A stretch of 64,000 nucleotides of DNA from Dillenia suffruticosa (lineage: Eukaryota > Streptophyta > Magnoliopsida > Dilleniales > Dilleniaceae): the NCBI GenBank assembly GCA_033439265.1, contig JAVTVX010000010.1:8122001-8186000 (forward strand), read 5' to 3'. Made by a program: the position numbers and the translations under genes. Shown piece after piece: positions 1-12,206 of this stretch (positions are counted from its first letter, which is position 1; every line of letters begins with the position of its first letter). The notes under the pieces are model-generated. The model did not search any database, was not told the DNA's origin, and saw only the letters and a list, made by a program, of their open reading frames with translations.

Positions 1-845
1 GTATAATAGATGGTAACAAGTGGTAATAAGTAATAACTAATATTTCTCAACGTGCATGGTGCATGGTAACAAATGGTATATTCAAATTATAAGAAGTGGT
101 AATAAGTAATAATCCTTCTGTGCAGATGATAACGAGTGACAAGTGGTATATTTAAGTGGTAACAAGTGATAACAAGTTTGAATAACAATACAAATATATT
201 ATTATTACAAAATAATTGGTTTTTATATAAATATTTAAGTGAAAATTATATTTAATCTTTGTTTAAATTTAGTTAAGCAACCAATGCAATTTGCAATTAT
301 AATTATTTAATTATATGTTATGTAGTAATTGGAAGGTTATAATACATATGGACATAAGTTAACAAGTGAATGTGGAACTAAAAATAAAAATAAGAGTGTG
401 TAGAGAAAAAGGAGAGGATAAATATCTTATTTTTTATTTTTCATTAATATAATAAAATAATAACTACCAACATAATAAAATAATATTAAATATAATTTAA
501 ATAATATTAAATATGAGGTAACATAATTAATTATATCATTACATTTCATTTCATAATTTCATCCTCAATTATAAAATCAAAAATTAAATAAGTATTGTGA
601 TTATGTGGTATAATAAGTATTATTGGTATAATTATCACTATAATAATATAATAATGATATAATAACAAAAGATATAATAAAATATATTAATATTAGAGTG
701 ATAATGTAGTAATAAAAGAATGTAATAATAAAAAAAAATGTTGTCACAAATAAAAAAATATTTGTGTGTGGATGTGTACTAATGATAATGATAAAATGGA
801 GGTAAAGGAAAAGTAGGTAAAGAAAATGATAATATTTTCCAAATT

Positions 846-855
846 GTATATATGC

Positions 856-893
<38 letters not shown>
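846..893. repeat. (TA)n(TG)n microsatellite
   Basis: An alternating TATATA run passes into eleven or so TG dinucleotides. It lies in the AT-rich stretch 200-1140 upstream of the TNPA-like gene, in which nothing else is recognised. Confidence 0.9.
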
Positions 894-1139
894 CGAGTCA
901 TTGCACCACTCCTCTAAATTTCTAATTCTCAGCCAAAATCACATTTCTATAAAAAAAATTAAACTATGAATTAATTAATATTATTAATTTAAATAACGAA
1001 ATAACTACAATGAAGTAAGAAATGTTGTGAAGTTTTAAAAAATGGTAAAATATTAAAAAATGGGGTAATAAATAAAAGTGTGAAAAAAGCGGGAAAAAAT
1101 TACGCTATAAATTATTATTCAAAATATCAAAACTTTTCT

Positions 1140-1265
1140 TTCCCTCCAAAACCTCTCTAAATATATTATAAATCATTCGTCTCTTTCCCTCCAAAACTCT
1201 TCAAATATATATTAGAAATCATTTTGCCCTCCAAAAACTCTCCAAATATATAACAGAAATCTTTC
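1140..1265. repeat. Three tandem ~40-45 bp repeats upstream of TNPA-like gene
   Basis: Units begin with CCCTCCAAAA at 1142, 1187 and 1227 and each continues with CTCT..AAATATAT..AGAAATC. They sit 200-330 bp before the start codon, so they could be promoter or 5'-UTR sequence. No TATA box can be chosen with confidence because each unit contains an ATATAT run. Confidence 0.7.
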
Positions 1266-1472
1266 CGCTTGTTCCATCATAAAAACTCTCCTCTACTCGA
1301 TACCTCTCCTCCTCTCAAAACTTTCAAAACTTCTAACTCAACCAAAATTTTATTAGGTCCTTAATCACTATAATATATCTCCATTGCTGAAAAGGTAATC
1401 ATTTTTTTTTAATAAAAAGTTGGTTGTACTGTTTTTAAAAAAAATTTTAACTTTTTTTAGATTGTGATAAAT

Positions 1473-3107
1473 ATGGGACGAACTAAACGACGGATGATTA
1501 TTGTGGCTGATCACGAAGAATCACAACCATCCCAAGAACAGGTTGAGTCTGAAGAACTCCAGTCATCATCCCAGGATGTTACCCCAGGTTTGGTTAAAAA
1601 ATAAATACATTTTCGTGAGGTGATTAATAATTATCTATTTCTAATTTTTTATTTTTAACAGTTGTCAAGAAATGTAGAGGGCCAACGCGATGTCAAGATG
1701 TTTGGGACTTAGAAAAAGGAAAACGAATGATGGTTGAAATGAACGAATTAAATCAACCAATAGGAATTGATGGTACAATTTTTACCAGATTTCTGGGCTC
1801 TATAGTCAGAGTGCATTCCATTGCTCCAATAAACTATAAGACTTGGCGTGATATGCCAATAGAGTATAAAGAGGATATGTGGAAAATTGTACAGGTATTT
1901 AGTTTTATTAATTGTTTAATGGTTAATAGTATAAATGAAAATTAATATACCTAATTTTATTTTATTTTTTGTAGTCAAAGATTTCTTTCAATCCACTCAG
2001 AGATGAGACTAAAAAATGGGTTATTGCAAATCTGTGTGACAAATGGAAAAGTTTTAAAAATTCTTTGAAATCAAAGTGGTTCGATGATTCACTTGGAATA
2101 GAAGAAAATATCAAGAGAATGAGAGATGATAGGGTTGATCCAAATCAGTACAAGGAGCTTGTTACTTTCTGGTTGAGTGACAAAGGAAAGGTACAAATTA
2201 ACAATTTCTTTTAGTACTCTGCTCACTTGTATTCTAATATTTCTTTTTTTGTGTTAGGAAATTAGTCAAAAAAATTCAGAATGTCGTGCAAAGTTGACAG
2301 ATCCACATTGTTTAGGATCTAAATCATTTGCCAAACTCATACATGAAAAGGTATATTTCTAATTAATTTACTGTATAATATTTCAAATACTTCAAAGTAA
2401 ATCTCTAAACCACTTTTATCATCACAGACGATACAATCTGGGATCAAACCTTGTAGAGCTGATCTTTATATTACCAGTAGAACCAAATCAGATGGCAGTT
2501 TAGTTTCTATGAAAGCAACAGAAGTTGTGGTATGGATGACTATTTTTATATAATTCTATTTCATATGTTTATGGATATTAATGTTTCATTATTACTTCTT
2601 CTGATGATGACAACAGGAAATGATGAAAAATGGAATGAAGTCTATTGAAAATGAAGAAGGGCAATTAGAAAATGGGAATTTATCTTGGAAAAATGATACT
2701 GTATCTAAAGTTAAAGGGCCTGATTCGAGAGGAAGAATCAGATGTGTGGGAAAAGTTACAACTCCATCACAACGCCTGCATTCAACCATATATAATGGAG
2801 ATGTGACTATTATGATAGAACGATTAATGGAACAGAATCATAATCTTACTAATTTGGTAAGCAATGTTCTTATGCATGTTGTGATGCATGCCGAAAGTCC
2901 ACAGCAAGATGGATTGATAAATCTGGTTAATGAAGCAAGGCTTGTTGGTGTTCAAGTAAGCTTTCACCATAATCTTACTAATTTCATTTTTATCTTTAAA
3001 TAATAATTCAAATTATTTGTATTATTAGATTCCTTCAATACCATCAGATGCTGGGAGTACACAAAGAAGCGAACCATCATCATCACCACTTCACTCTATC
3101 CCAAGAG
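1473..3107 (+). CDS. TNPA-like CACTA accessory transposase gene (plant transposase, Ptta/En/Spm family), 7 exons
   Basis: Exons with GT-AG borders and continuous frame: 1473-1587, 1662-1894, 1975-2190, 2258-2350, 2428-2529, 2617-2955, 3029-3107; together about 392 codons without a stop. The start is the ATG of MGRTKRRMIIV. Family landmarks in order: RGPTRCQDVW near residue 44, NELNQPIG, TWRDMPIEYKEDMW, a KKWVIANLCDKWKSFK segment, SECRAKLTD, ADLYITSRTKSDGS, and the conserved WKNDTVSKVKGPDSRGRIR..GKVTTPSQ stretch in exon 6, as in Pfam Transposase_24. A short leucine/asparagine-rich tail follows. The protein would bind subterminal repeats and help the TNPD transposase. The last exon is not settled: reading through after 3107 soon meets a stop, and a further acceptor near 3220 also gives a stop after about 35 codons. 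The open frame and clean splice sites suggest it is young or recently active. Confidence 0.78.
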
Positions 3108-3594
3108 GTAATATTTTCATTTATAACTATTTTTTATAATGTACAAATATTCATTTCATTATTTCACTGGTTACTGGTTTTTATGAATAGATTGAAGGAA
3201 TCTACTATCTTATAAATAGATTGTACTGGATTTGGGAGTTCAATTTTTAAATTCTGTGATGGTAACATTTTTGGCAACTTCATCACATACTGCTGTTGCT
3301 GCTGGTGGTGGTGCTGGTGGTGTTGATGGATCTGCAAATTATGATGATGACATTTTTTGCGAGAGAAGAACATCTTATATCTTAGAACAGGACATGTGAT
3401 CTTTTTTTTTTTTAATGTATCCATCACTTTCATTTTCATATATTTTATATTATTTTTGTGATCAGTGTTATTTTTGTGATAATCAAAATTAATCTTCCTA
3501 CAAAAATATTTGTCTACGATGATGATGAATCAGTTACAACCAAATAACTTTTCTAGCATTTTGGTCCTAAATAATATTTTTTCACACACCTGTA

Positions 3595-3735
3595 GTAATT
3601 GAGAGTAAGTTATAGTAAGATATAGTAAGATGAATAGAAATAGTAATTTATAGTAATTTATAGTAAGTTATAGTAAGACATGGTAACTGAGAATAAAGAA
3701 AATAGTAACATGTAGTAACCGAGGATACATATGAT
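3595..3735. repeat. Subterminal TATAGTAAGT-type short repeats
   Basis: About ten imperfect 9-11 bp units of the form TATAGTAAGT / GTAGTAACCGAGGATA are strung together downstream of the TNPA-like gene. They lie toward the transposon end and may be protein binding sites. Confidence 0.65.
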
Positions 3736-3956
3736 AACATATGATAATTGAATCTTAATTCCTTTTTTTTAATAAAATTAGTAATTGTTCTAATACTTTA
3801 CGAAAAATTATTTAATTTTCTGTGTGCAACAAATAATAAAAACTTAATTAGTACGTATCCAATCATAAAATAATAACATTACGAATATTTGTGATACTTA
3901 CATAGATAAATAGTAATAAGAATTCTTAATATATGGTGACCGACGAATTTTTTTTT

Positions 3957-4330
3957 AACCGATACAAGAAATAACAATTCTTAACCTTTAAGGTAACCGA
4001 CAATAAATATAGTAATATTTTCTAACACGTGATAACCGATAGGTAGGTAGTAACTTTTACCAATATTTTTTAAACCGATACAAAATAATAACAATTCTTA
4101 ACACTTATGTGATCGAGGATAAATGTAGTATTATTTCCTAACATATATGATAATCGATAATAATAAGTAGTAACTTTTACTAACGTTTTTAAACCGATAC
4201 AAAATAATAACAATTATTAACACTTATGTAACCGACGATAAATCTAATATTATTTCCTAACACAATGTAATAACCGACGATAATAGGTAGTAACATTTAC
4301 CGACGTTTTTTTAACCGATACAAGTCAAGA
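3957..4330. repeat. ~118-bp tandem repeat, about 3 copies, CACTA subterminal
   Basis: AACCGATACAA recurs at 3957, 4073, 4192 and 4313 (spacing 116, 119, 121). Each unit runs AACCGATACAA..ATAACAATTCTTAACACTTATG..ACCGACGATAAAT..TATTTCCTAACA..GATAACCGAT..TAGTAACTTTTACC. The motif TAACCGA occurs two or three times per unit in both orientations and is a candidate TNPA binding site for this family. Confidence 0.85.
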
Positions 4331-4527
4331 CAATTTCCCAACACTTTTTTAACTGTCCGTATAGGTCTGAACATGCTCCAACGGTGACTAGAACCGTAGG
4401 GAGAGACCAATCCCGACTAGTGTATAGCCAACTGAAGATGCATCCGTTGGAGAAAATTCTCTTAACGGTTTTATTAGGTTTACCACACGGTTTTTGACCG
4501 TCTGCATAGAGCATTTATTTTGTAGTG

Positions 4528-5170
4528 ATTTTAAAACGTTTTATGAGAAAAAAATGTCAAAATAATCATTATATATTTCTTGTTATAATTTTATAATTTA
4601 ATTAATAACGTATAATTTTTTTTTAAGAAAAGCAATAAAATTAGAAGAAAGTAAGGAACTTACTAAAAAGAAAAAAATATAAAAATACTCCATAAACTTA
4701 AATGGAACACAACAACCTTCTAAACTCTTTTTTCGTTAAAATTTGTTGTTAAAATCATCTTTGTGGGACTTGACTACAATAAAAAATGATTTATTTATTT
4801 ATTTTACTTTAATTATTTATAAATTAATTGCATATTAATTTTTTATCTTTTTTACAATTTTAGTTTTCTCTCTCCTTCTTTTCTTTCCCTCTTTTCCTTC
4901 ATTTTTCCTTGGACAACCGGATACCATCCCTCCCTCCCTTCAACCTCTCTCTACAGTCTTTGTACTTGCTCTCTCTTACCCCTAACTAAACACATGACGG
5001 CATGTGTCATCATCATTTTTGTCTTCTTCATTTTCATCGCAACCACAGTAACACCCTATCTACTATTAACACCCAAAAATTCTTATTTTTCAACCTTTAG
5101 AACCTGCCTCAAGACCTCCAAAAACTATTTATACCTTCAATTTCAAGATATCTCACCAAAACTTGATTAT
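4528..5170. other. Intergenic, no gene recognised
   Basis: AT-rich DNA with a pyrimidine-rich stretch at about 4860-4980 (CTCTCTCC, TTTTCCTTC runs). A 60-codon frame at 4994-5176 has no recognisable homology and low-complexity composition, so it is not called. Confidence 0.6.
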
Positions 5171-5408
5171 TGTTGACTGTCCGCCATTAAAGACGGTCAC
5201 AAGGTAGCTCTTCCTTCAAATTCAAGCATGAATCTTGAGATTTTCGGGCCACAAAGTTCGTGACTTTAAAAATCATTTTCTATTACAATTTGGAGTAAAT
5301 TCTAAAGAGAAATGTGAAGAGAAAACTGAAACTTATTACCATTAAAAAAATGTTATATACAGAAGGTTTATTATTTATATACGTGAGCAAGCAATCGAAG
5401 AAATGAAT
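5171..5408 (-). mobile_element. Left part of an old minus-strand Copia 3' LTR, split by a younger insertion
   Basis: Read on the minus strand this piece continues the LTR that begins at about 12851 (TGTTGAG..) and ends in ..TCAACA at 5171, giving short inverted ends TGTTGA/TCAACA. It contains a TATATAAATA box (minus strand, about 5377-5386) and a CT-rich U5-like stretch. The LTR would be about 260 bp without the insert. The joining is inferred from the flanks of the younger element. Confidence 0.5.
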
Positions 5409-6029
5409 TGTTGGATCATTAATCCAATATTGGATTTATATGTTAAAATAATTATGTATTGCATACTATCAATCTCATAAGATAAGTTCATATGAAAGTG
5501 ATTTGGTAAATTTAAAAAATTCAGTAATTTGGTTTTAAGTATCTCAAAGAATATAAAAATAAATAAATGTGTAGATACCAATGGATTTTTACTATTTATG
5601 ATGGGTTAAATAGGGAATGTTTAAGGGTGACTTAAGAATAGCATGAAAGTTATCTAAATTCAAGTGAATCGGGTAAAATAACTTGAATAATCTAAATAGA
5701 CAAATTTTAATTATTAATTTGGAAGTAAAGTCATCCCTACAACTATAAATAAGGGTTATGGTCCCTAGATCAGTAAATTACTCTTCTCCCTAATACTTCC
5801 ATCATATAGAGAGATTTTTGTGAGAATACATTTGACCAGGAAGGCCGTGGTTGGGATTCTACCCAGACGAAGGTCGAATCAAGTTTGTATTCTATTAAGT
5901 TTTCGGCTATAGAGTCAGGTACATTTCCATCCAATTTGGATTTCAGTTTTTTTTTAGTTATTAAGTTTTGATTCCGATAATTTAACACGATATTTGATAT
6001 ATTTTTGTATCAAGTAATTTTTCCCAACA
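5409..6029 (+). repeat. 5' LTR of Copia element
   Basis: 621 bp, begins TGTTGGATCATTAATCC and ends TTTTTCCCAACA. About 64 substitutions and a small indel separate it from the 3' LTR by eye. Confidence 0.92.
5744..5751 (+). promoter_or_regulatory. TATA box of Copia LTR
   Basis: TATAAATA in the context CAACTATAAATAAGGGTT, about 335 bp into the LTR. The identical motif is kept in the 3' LTR at 12542-12549, in an otherwise 10%-diverged sequence. Confidence 0.6.
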
Positions 6030-6031
6030 AG

Positions 6032-6043
6032 TGGTATCAGAGC
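6032..6043 (+). other. Primer binding site (initiator Met-tRNA type)
   Basis: TGGTATCAGAGC begins two bases after the 5' LTR. This is the standard plant Copia site complementary to the 3' end of initiator tRNA-Met. Confidence 0.9.
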
Positions 6044-7820
6044 CTCTCGTATTTGAATCATCGGGATTTTTCTGTATATCTAAGATTTATTATGATTTTA
6101 GTATTTTATGATTTTTTTTTATATTTTGGTTTTCGGGAAAAATATATATATACATATATACATATGTATATGTATATGTATATGTATATATGTATACATA
6201 TGTATACATATGTGTATCTATATATATATATATATATTCAAGTTTTTTTTGTGGATTTCAATAAAGGAAAATGTTATGGAAAATTTTTTATTTACAGTCG
6301 ATTTTCAGTTCTTATTAAAAGTCGACATCCAGTGTTTCCAAAAAATTGAAAATTTTTTTTATCAAAATCAACATTTGGTACTTTAAAAAGGGTATTTTTT
6401 ATCACAAAAAAAAGAGGACTTTCTTTTTTGTGTGAAACAGAATAAAAAAATGTATAAATTATGATTCCGAGAATACAGGAACATGGCAAGTACTTTTGGC
6501 AAATATATATATATATATATTTTAGGAAAGATAATTTTTCTTTTAAGAAAAGTTCTTTATTTTTTTTATACAAGAATCTTTGTTATCTATCACTTTTCTG
6601 GACAAATATTTTTTTTAAAGGAAATTGATTTTTTTTTTGGTCCCATCGACTTAAAAAAAAAAAATTTAAGGAAACTTTTATTTTGCGAAACAAAAAAAAA
6701 AGAAAATTTTCAGATTTTAGTTTCCTTTTTTGTTAGAATGATATCCCAATTTCAGTATAAAACTTTCAGATTCCAATAAAATGAAACTTTTCTTTTATTG
6801 CAAATTCACGTCACAAAAAAAAGGGGGATATGGGCCATTTTGGGTCCAAACAGACTCAATTTTGGGTGTAAAACGTTTTGAAACTCATTGGACTCAATTG
6901 AATCCATTTTCATACTTATCATTCTTTACTACCTCTTTTATATTCAAAATTGGTCATTCTTTTAGTATGTGATGGCATGACATGTTTAGGAAAGTTTTAT
7001 CAACAAAACGGAGATAAGTCTAACGTTGGCTGGTTCTTAAGCAGTTATAAATGAACTCACCACCTACCTGTGAACTTTCCTGGTGTCCTCTGCTACAGAA
7101 TAGGGATTGGCCAAGTTTTGGATCAGTTGTGGGCAAAAGATTAAAATTTTGGTTTTATGCCGACAACGAAGGTATAGGGATGGAAAAAAAAGATAAAGGA
7201 GACAGATTTAATAACATTGGGTTTCCTTTTTCGGGCCTAATGTATAGTTTATAAGATTGGGCTTTAAATGGCCCAATCCTCCAGATATTGAATTCATCAG
7301 GATAAAATTGAAATTTTTTCTAATTACGGATATTATTCAAATACGAGTATGGTTTTGTATATATTTCGAGATATATTAATTGAAGCAACATGTCACCAAA
7401 GTGATATCTTTTGTGGAGATTAATTTATTTTTGGGATATAAAAGGTTGTGTGTATACAATTCATGTGGATACTGATCGGCCCAAATGAAGGTCCGTATTT
7501 GATAGAATTGCATGTGCACATTGTGGTAATAAGTGCGTGACAATTTTTTGATTTTTTCATGTGATCAATTCATTGGCCCAAAGGAAGATAGTTGGTTGAT
7601 ATGCTCTTATTGTCAGTGTTTGATTACTACATTAAGATGTCATTTACAAGTTAATTATTTTATCTAAAAATAAAATATTAATGGAGTTATCGGTATCTTA
7701 TGATGAGAATTTCTCATATTTGACTTTATTTGGTTTTAAAGTTCCGTTTGAGTATATATTGATCATCGTTTTCTATTTTGACAGTTAACACTATTTCCAC
7801 CAACATCAATACCCAACTCA
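6044..7820 (+). other. Long untranslated leader of Copia element, with AT microsatellite
   Basis: No domain is recognisable in this 1.8-kb stretch between primer site and gag. It holds an ATAC/ATGT-rich microsatellite at about 6143-6236 and many T and A homopolymer runs. Open frames here are low-complexity and not called. Confidence 0.6.
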
Positions 7821-7839
7821 ACTCTATTCCATGTTGAAT

Positions 7840-8590
7840 GGCTCAAAATTCAAATCATTGTGAGAAAATCTTCTGATTGTTCTTGGGGTTATGAATATGG
7901 ACTTTGCGTTAAGGACCGACTGTTCTTCACCAATTACATATAAGAGTACATTTGATGAAAAGAGGGAGTTTGAAAGGTGGGAGAGATTGAACCGCATTAG
8001 TCTCATGATTATGAAGAAGGCCATTCCAGAAAGTTTTAGGGGCACTATATCTGATACTATTGCTATAGCTAAGGACTTCATTGCTGATATTGAAAAAAAG
8101 TTTGGCAAGAATGAAAAGTCAGAATTGGTACACTTTTGGCAAATCTTGTATCAATGAAGTATAAAGGTCAAGACAATATTAGGGAGTACATTATGGAGAT
8201 GTCTCATATCGCTACAAAGTTAAGAGCACTAAAGCTTGATCTCTCTGAGGACTTGCTTGTATATTTGGTTTTAATATCTCTTTCGGGACAGTTTAATCAG
8301 TTTAAAATGAGCTATAATTGTCAGAAAGAGATTTGGTCTCTAAATGAGTTTATCTCTCACTGTGTCCAAGAAGAGGAATGGTTGAAGCAAGATCGGACAG
8401 AAAGTGCTCACCTAGCCTCGACCAAAGGCAAGAAAAGGAAGCTCGCTAAGGATGTTGCAAGTACGACACCTCAAAAGAAGCAATAAAAGGTACCGGGTGA
8501 ATCGAAAAAGAAAGAATGTTTTTTCTGCGGTGCCGAGTGACATAGAAAGAAGGAGTGTACCAATTATCACGCCTGGCGTGTAAAGAAAGG
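7840..8590 (+). pseudogene. gag region of Copia element (broken)
   Basis: The reading begins MAQNSNHCEK at about 7840. The segment FDEKREFERWERLNRISLMIMKKA and later ELVHFWQILYQ / DNIREYIMEMSHIATKL match the plant Copia gag (UBN2-like) domain, and a CX2C..H..C zinc-knuckle region follows near 8518-8570. Broken copy. Confidence 0.8.
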
Positions 8591-8591
8591 T

Positions 8592-9095
8592 ATGCCTCTA
8601 TTTTTGGTTTATTTTGAAATTAATTTAATTTCAATACCAGGACATACTTGGTGGCTAGATTCCGCTGCAACCACTCACATCAGTGTGTCCATGCAAGGTT
8701 GCCTAAATTACCGACTGCCAAATGATGGTGAAAGATACATCTACGTAGGCGATGGCAATAAGGTTCCAGTTGAAACCATAGGACGGTTTAGATTATTGTT
8801 AAGTACCGGATTCTTTTTGGATCTGCATGAAACACTTATTGTACCGTCTTTCAGTCAGAATTTGATTTCTATTTCTGTATTGGACAAATTTGGTTTTACC
8901 TGTTCTTTCGGAAATGAGAAAGTTAATTTGTTTCTTGATTCAAAATTAGTTGGTTCCGATTCTTTATTGGGATCCGATAATCTTTATTTACTTGATACTG
9001 TAGCTTGTTTTAATGAAACTCTGCATACTGATACTCGAAATGCAAGACGCAAATTAACAAATGAGAATTTCTCTCGTAATGGCGCAAAAGATTAG
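8592..9095 (+). pseudogene. Aspartic protease region of Copia element (broken polyprotein)
   Basis: The frame contains WWLDSAATTHIS, the plant Copia protease active-site region (usually DSGATxH), followed by YVGDGNKVPVETIG and LHETLIVPSFSQNLISISVLDKFGF, the pre-integrase segment. Part of the same broken polyprotein. Confidence 0.85.
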
Positions 9096-9847
9096 GTCAT
9101 ATCTCCAAACGGAGAATAGAGAGAATTGGGTCAGAAGGAATTTTTAATTCCCTTGATTTCACAGACTTTGACTTTTGTGTAAATTGTATAAAGGGTAAAC
9201 AAACTAATAAAAGGAATTATGAGGCCAACAGGACTTCAGACGCCTTAGAACTGATTCATACGGATATCTGTGGACCATTCCCTTCGGGTTCTTGGAATGG
9301 TCAATGATATTTTATCACGTTCATAGACGATTATTCAAGATATGACTATATTTATCTCTTTACAGAAAAGTCCCAATCTCTAGATTTGTTCAAAATTTAT
9401 AAAGTTGAAGTTGAAAACCAACTCGACAAATGAATTAAGAAAGTTAGATCTGACCGTGGTGAAGAATACTACGGCAGAAATGATAGATCAAGTGAATAAC
9501 ATTCATGACCGTTTGCTCACTTTCTAGAGGAATGCGGTATCGTCCCACAGTATACCATACCTGGCTCACCCGCCATGAATGGTGTTGCTGAACGACAAAA
9601 CAGGACTCTTCAAGATATGGTAAGAAGCATGATTGTTCATTCTGCCTTACCCAAGTCATTCTGGGGGAGGCACTCAAGACTGCAGCATACCTTCTAAACA
9701 AGATTCCTACTAAGACAACTACCAAAACCACTATGAACTTTAGACTGGCAGATGTTCTAGTATGAAACATTTACACATTTGGGATTGTCTAGCAGAAACT
9801 AGGCCTTTTAGGCCCAATGAAAGGAAACCGGATGTTAAGACTATTAG
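9096..9847 (+). pseudogene. Integrase region of Copia element (broken)
   Basis: The zinc-finger H..H..C..C segment (HISKR..F..CxxCxKGKQT) lies around 9090-9210. The catalytic core follows, with IHTDICGPFPSGSWNG, FITFIDDYSRYDYIYLF and GIVPQYTIPGSPAMNGVAERQNRTL-like pieces up to about 9640. Broken copy. Confidence 0.82.
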
Positions 9848-11795
9848 TTGCTATTTGTAGGATACTCTGAAAAATCTAAGAGGTATAAATTTTATGATCC
9901 CACAAATAAGGTCATTTTTGAGTCAGAAAATGCCTGGTTCTTTGAGAATGTTAAGTTTGCGGGGAGAGATATGGTTAGAGACATTATTTTTCAAGAGAAA
10001 TATATTGATATTTCTACAGGTGTTAATGGACTTGACCAGATTTCTAACCCTGATCCTGTTCAAAACACAATAGAGTTAGACAATGTTGGAGAATCCTCCA
10101 ATTCGGAAGAACAAACTCTACCACCTAAAAAATCTATGTTATTAAGAAGATCCACTAGAGAAAGAAGAAATGCAATTCCGGATGATTATATTGTATTTCT
10201 TCAGGAACATGATGTTGACATTGGAGTGATGGAAGATGATCTGATCAACTTCCATCAAGCCATTGAATGTTGTAACTCCCAAAAGTGGATCGATGTCATA
10301 AATGAGGAGATGAAGTCCATGAAGGACAATGACGTTTGGGATCTCGTCCCATTGCCTGAAGTAGCAAAACTCATTGGTTGTAAATGGATATTTAAAACTA
10401 AAAGAGATTCGAAAGACAATGTGGAGAGATATAAAGTTTATCTTGTCGCAAAAGGTTTCACACGGAAAGAAAGTATCGATTATAAAGAGACTTTCTCTCC
10501 AGTTTTTTCGAAAGACTCTTTTAGGATTATAATGGCATTAGTAGTGCATTTTGATCTTGAGTTACACCAAATGAATGTAAAGACGGCGTTTCTCAATAGT
10601 GACATTGATGAAACGATCTATATGTTGCAACCAGAAAACTTTGTGCCGGGGGATCCAAAAAATATGGTTTGCAAACTTAAAAAATCCATCTACGGACTCA
10701 AGCAAGTATCTCGACAATGGTATTTTAAATTTTATCAAGTAATCATCTTTTTTGGTTTTGAGATGAATTTAGTTGATAAATGTATATACCATAAGTTCTG
10801 TGAGAGTAAGTATATTTTTCTGGTTTTATATGTTGATGACATATTGCTTACCAGTAATGATAAAGACCTATTATATGAAACCAAGATCTTTCTCACTAAA
10901 AAATTTGAGATGAAAGACCTTGGGGAAAGCTCTTTCGTATTGGGCATTCAGATACACCAAGATCGTTCTCAGGGTATTCTGCAATTGTCTCAAAAGGGAT
11001 ATATTGAAAAGGTCTTAACGAGATATGACATACAAAATTGTAAATCAGGTGATACCCTTATATCTAAGGGAGACAAATTTAGTCTTAAACAGTACCCCCA
11101 AAATGATATTGAGAAACGAGAAATACAAAAGATTCCTTATACATCAGTAGTAGGAAATCTGATGTATGCTCAGGTATGTACGCGTCCGGATATTACGTAC
11201 ATTACAAAAATGTTGGGCAGATACTTAAGCAATCCTGGAATGGACCATTGGAAAGCTGTCAAACGGGTATTGCGGTATCTACAGAGAATGAAGGAATATA
11301 TGCTCACGTATCGGAGGTCAGAACGATTTGAGATCACTGGGTATACTGACTCCGACTTTGCGGGATGCCAATATAGCATTAAATCTACAACAGGCTATAT
11401 CTACATGCTGGCGGGAGGAGCTATTTCTTGGAAGAGTGCTAAACAGTCTCTTATAGCATCTTCCTCAATGGCAGCAAAATTCATAGTGTGTCATGAGGCA
11501 TCCAACCATGGAATATGACTACGAAATTTTGTCACGGGACTGCGGATAGTGGATAGCATTGATAAGCCACTCAAATTATTTTGTGACAACAAATCGGCAG
11601 TCCTATATTCAAAAAACAACAGGAGTTCGACAAAGTCCAAACACATAGACATCAAGTTTCTGGTTGTTAAAGAAAGAGTACAGAGTGGTTAAATATCTAT
11701 AGAACATATAGGAACAAACTCCATGATTGCGGATCCGCTTACAAAGGGTTTGCCACCCAAAGTATTCCTTGAGCATGTTGCTCTATGGGCGTAAT
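9848..11795 (+). pseudogene. Reverse transcriptase and RNase H of Copia element
   Basis: A 556-codon frame is open from 9848 to 11518. It starts in the integrase C-terminal part (LFVGYSEKSKRYKFYDP), passes a linker with LRRSTRERR, and enters the RT domain (WIDVINEEMKSMKDNDVWDLV; GCKWIFKTKRD; LHQMNVKTAFLNSD; LYVDDILL). The RNase H part follows (TGYTDSDFAGC, SAKQSLIASSSMAAKF), and RNase H homology continues to the KHIDIKF region at about 11655. The whole element is nonetheless a broken copy. Confidence 0.9.
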
Positions 11796-12206
11796 GCCGC
11801 TTAAGGATATATAGTTTTAGTGGGAGTTTATAAATTATGAATGTTCTATTGATGAAAAGTTTGAGTTAATTCTGCAGAAATAAAGATTCAGTTTTTATTC
11901 ACTCTAATTTGATATGATCTCATTAAAGAGGACCAGTTGGTAATAGGTATGTCAAAGATCACATTGCATAACATTTTCATGCTATGCATCCATATCATGA
12001 TCCATGTCATTTGATTATATCAATTTACGTGACCATTGAAGGTTTAGTTGTGAAATGCAACAAAAGCTACCTTAATTCTAAGTTGATATAATTAATGGAC
12101 GGAATTGATTGTAGATACATTTCAGTATTGACAGAGAAGTTGAGTTCATTTGATTATTTACCAATTATACAATTATAAAATCTCACATACAGCCCAAGTG
12201 GGAGAT

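Larger units (their letters stand above)
1..4527 (+). mobile_element. CACTA (En/Spm) transposon, right-hand part; left end outside window
   Basis: The right terminus is the inverted CACTA end TTTTGTAGTG finishing at 4527, followed by ATT as the possible right target-site copy. Inside are a TNPA-like gene (1473-3107) read toward this end and two blocks of subterminal tandem repeats (3595-3735 and 3957-4330), the usual order for the 3' half of an autonomous or TNPA-bearing CACTA element. The terminal 200 bases carry CCGT/ACGG-type short repeats (positions 4377-4500). Bases 1-200 are rich in TGGTAAYAAGTGGTAATAAG-like repeats and may be the opposite subterminal region, in which case the element lacks TNPD and starts just before the window; that is inference. 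Its subterminal motif (AACCGA) differs from that of the other CACTA elements here, so it is a separate family. Confidence 0.75.

Noticed and set aside
4994-5176. Small hydrophobic open frame (60 codons)
   Set aside because: Composition follows a pyrimidine-rich stretch; no homology or gene context.
6005-6972. Several overlapping frames in the Copia leader
   Set aside because: They are made by AT microsatellite and homopolymer runs in the untranslated leader.
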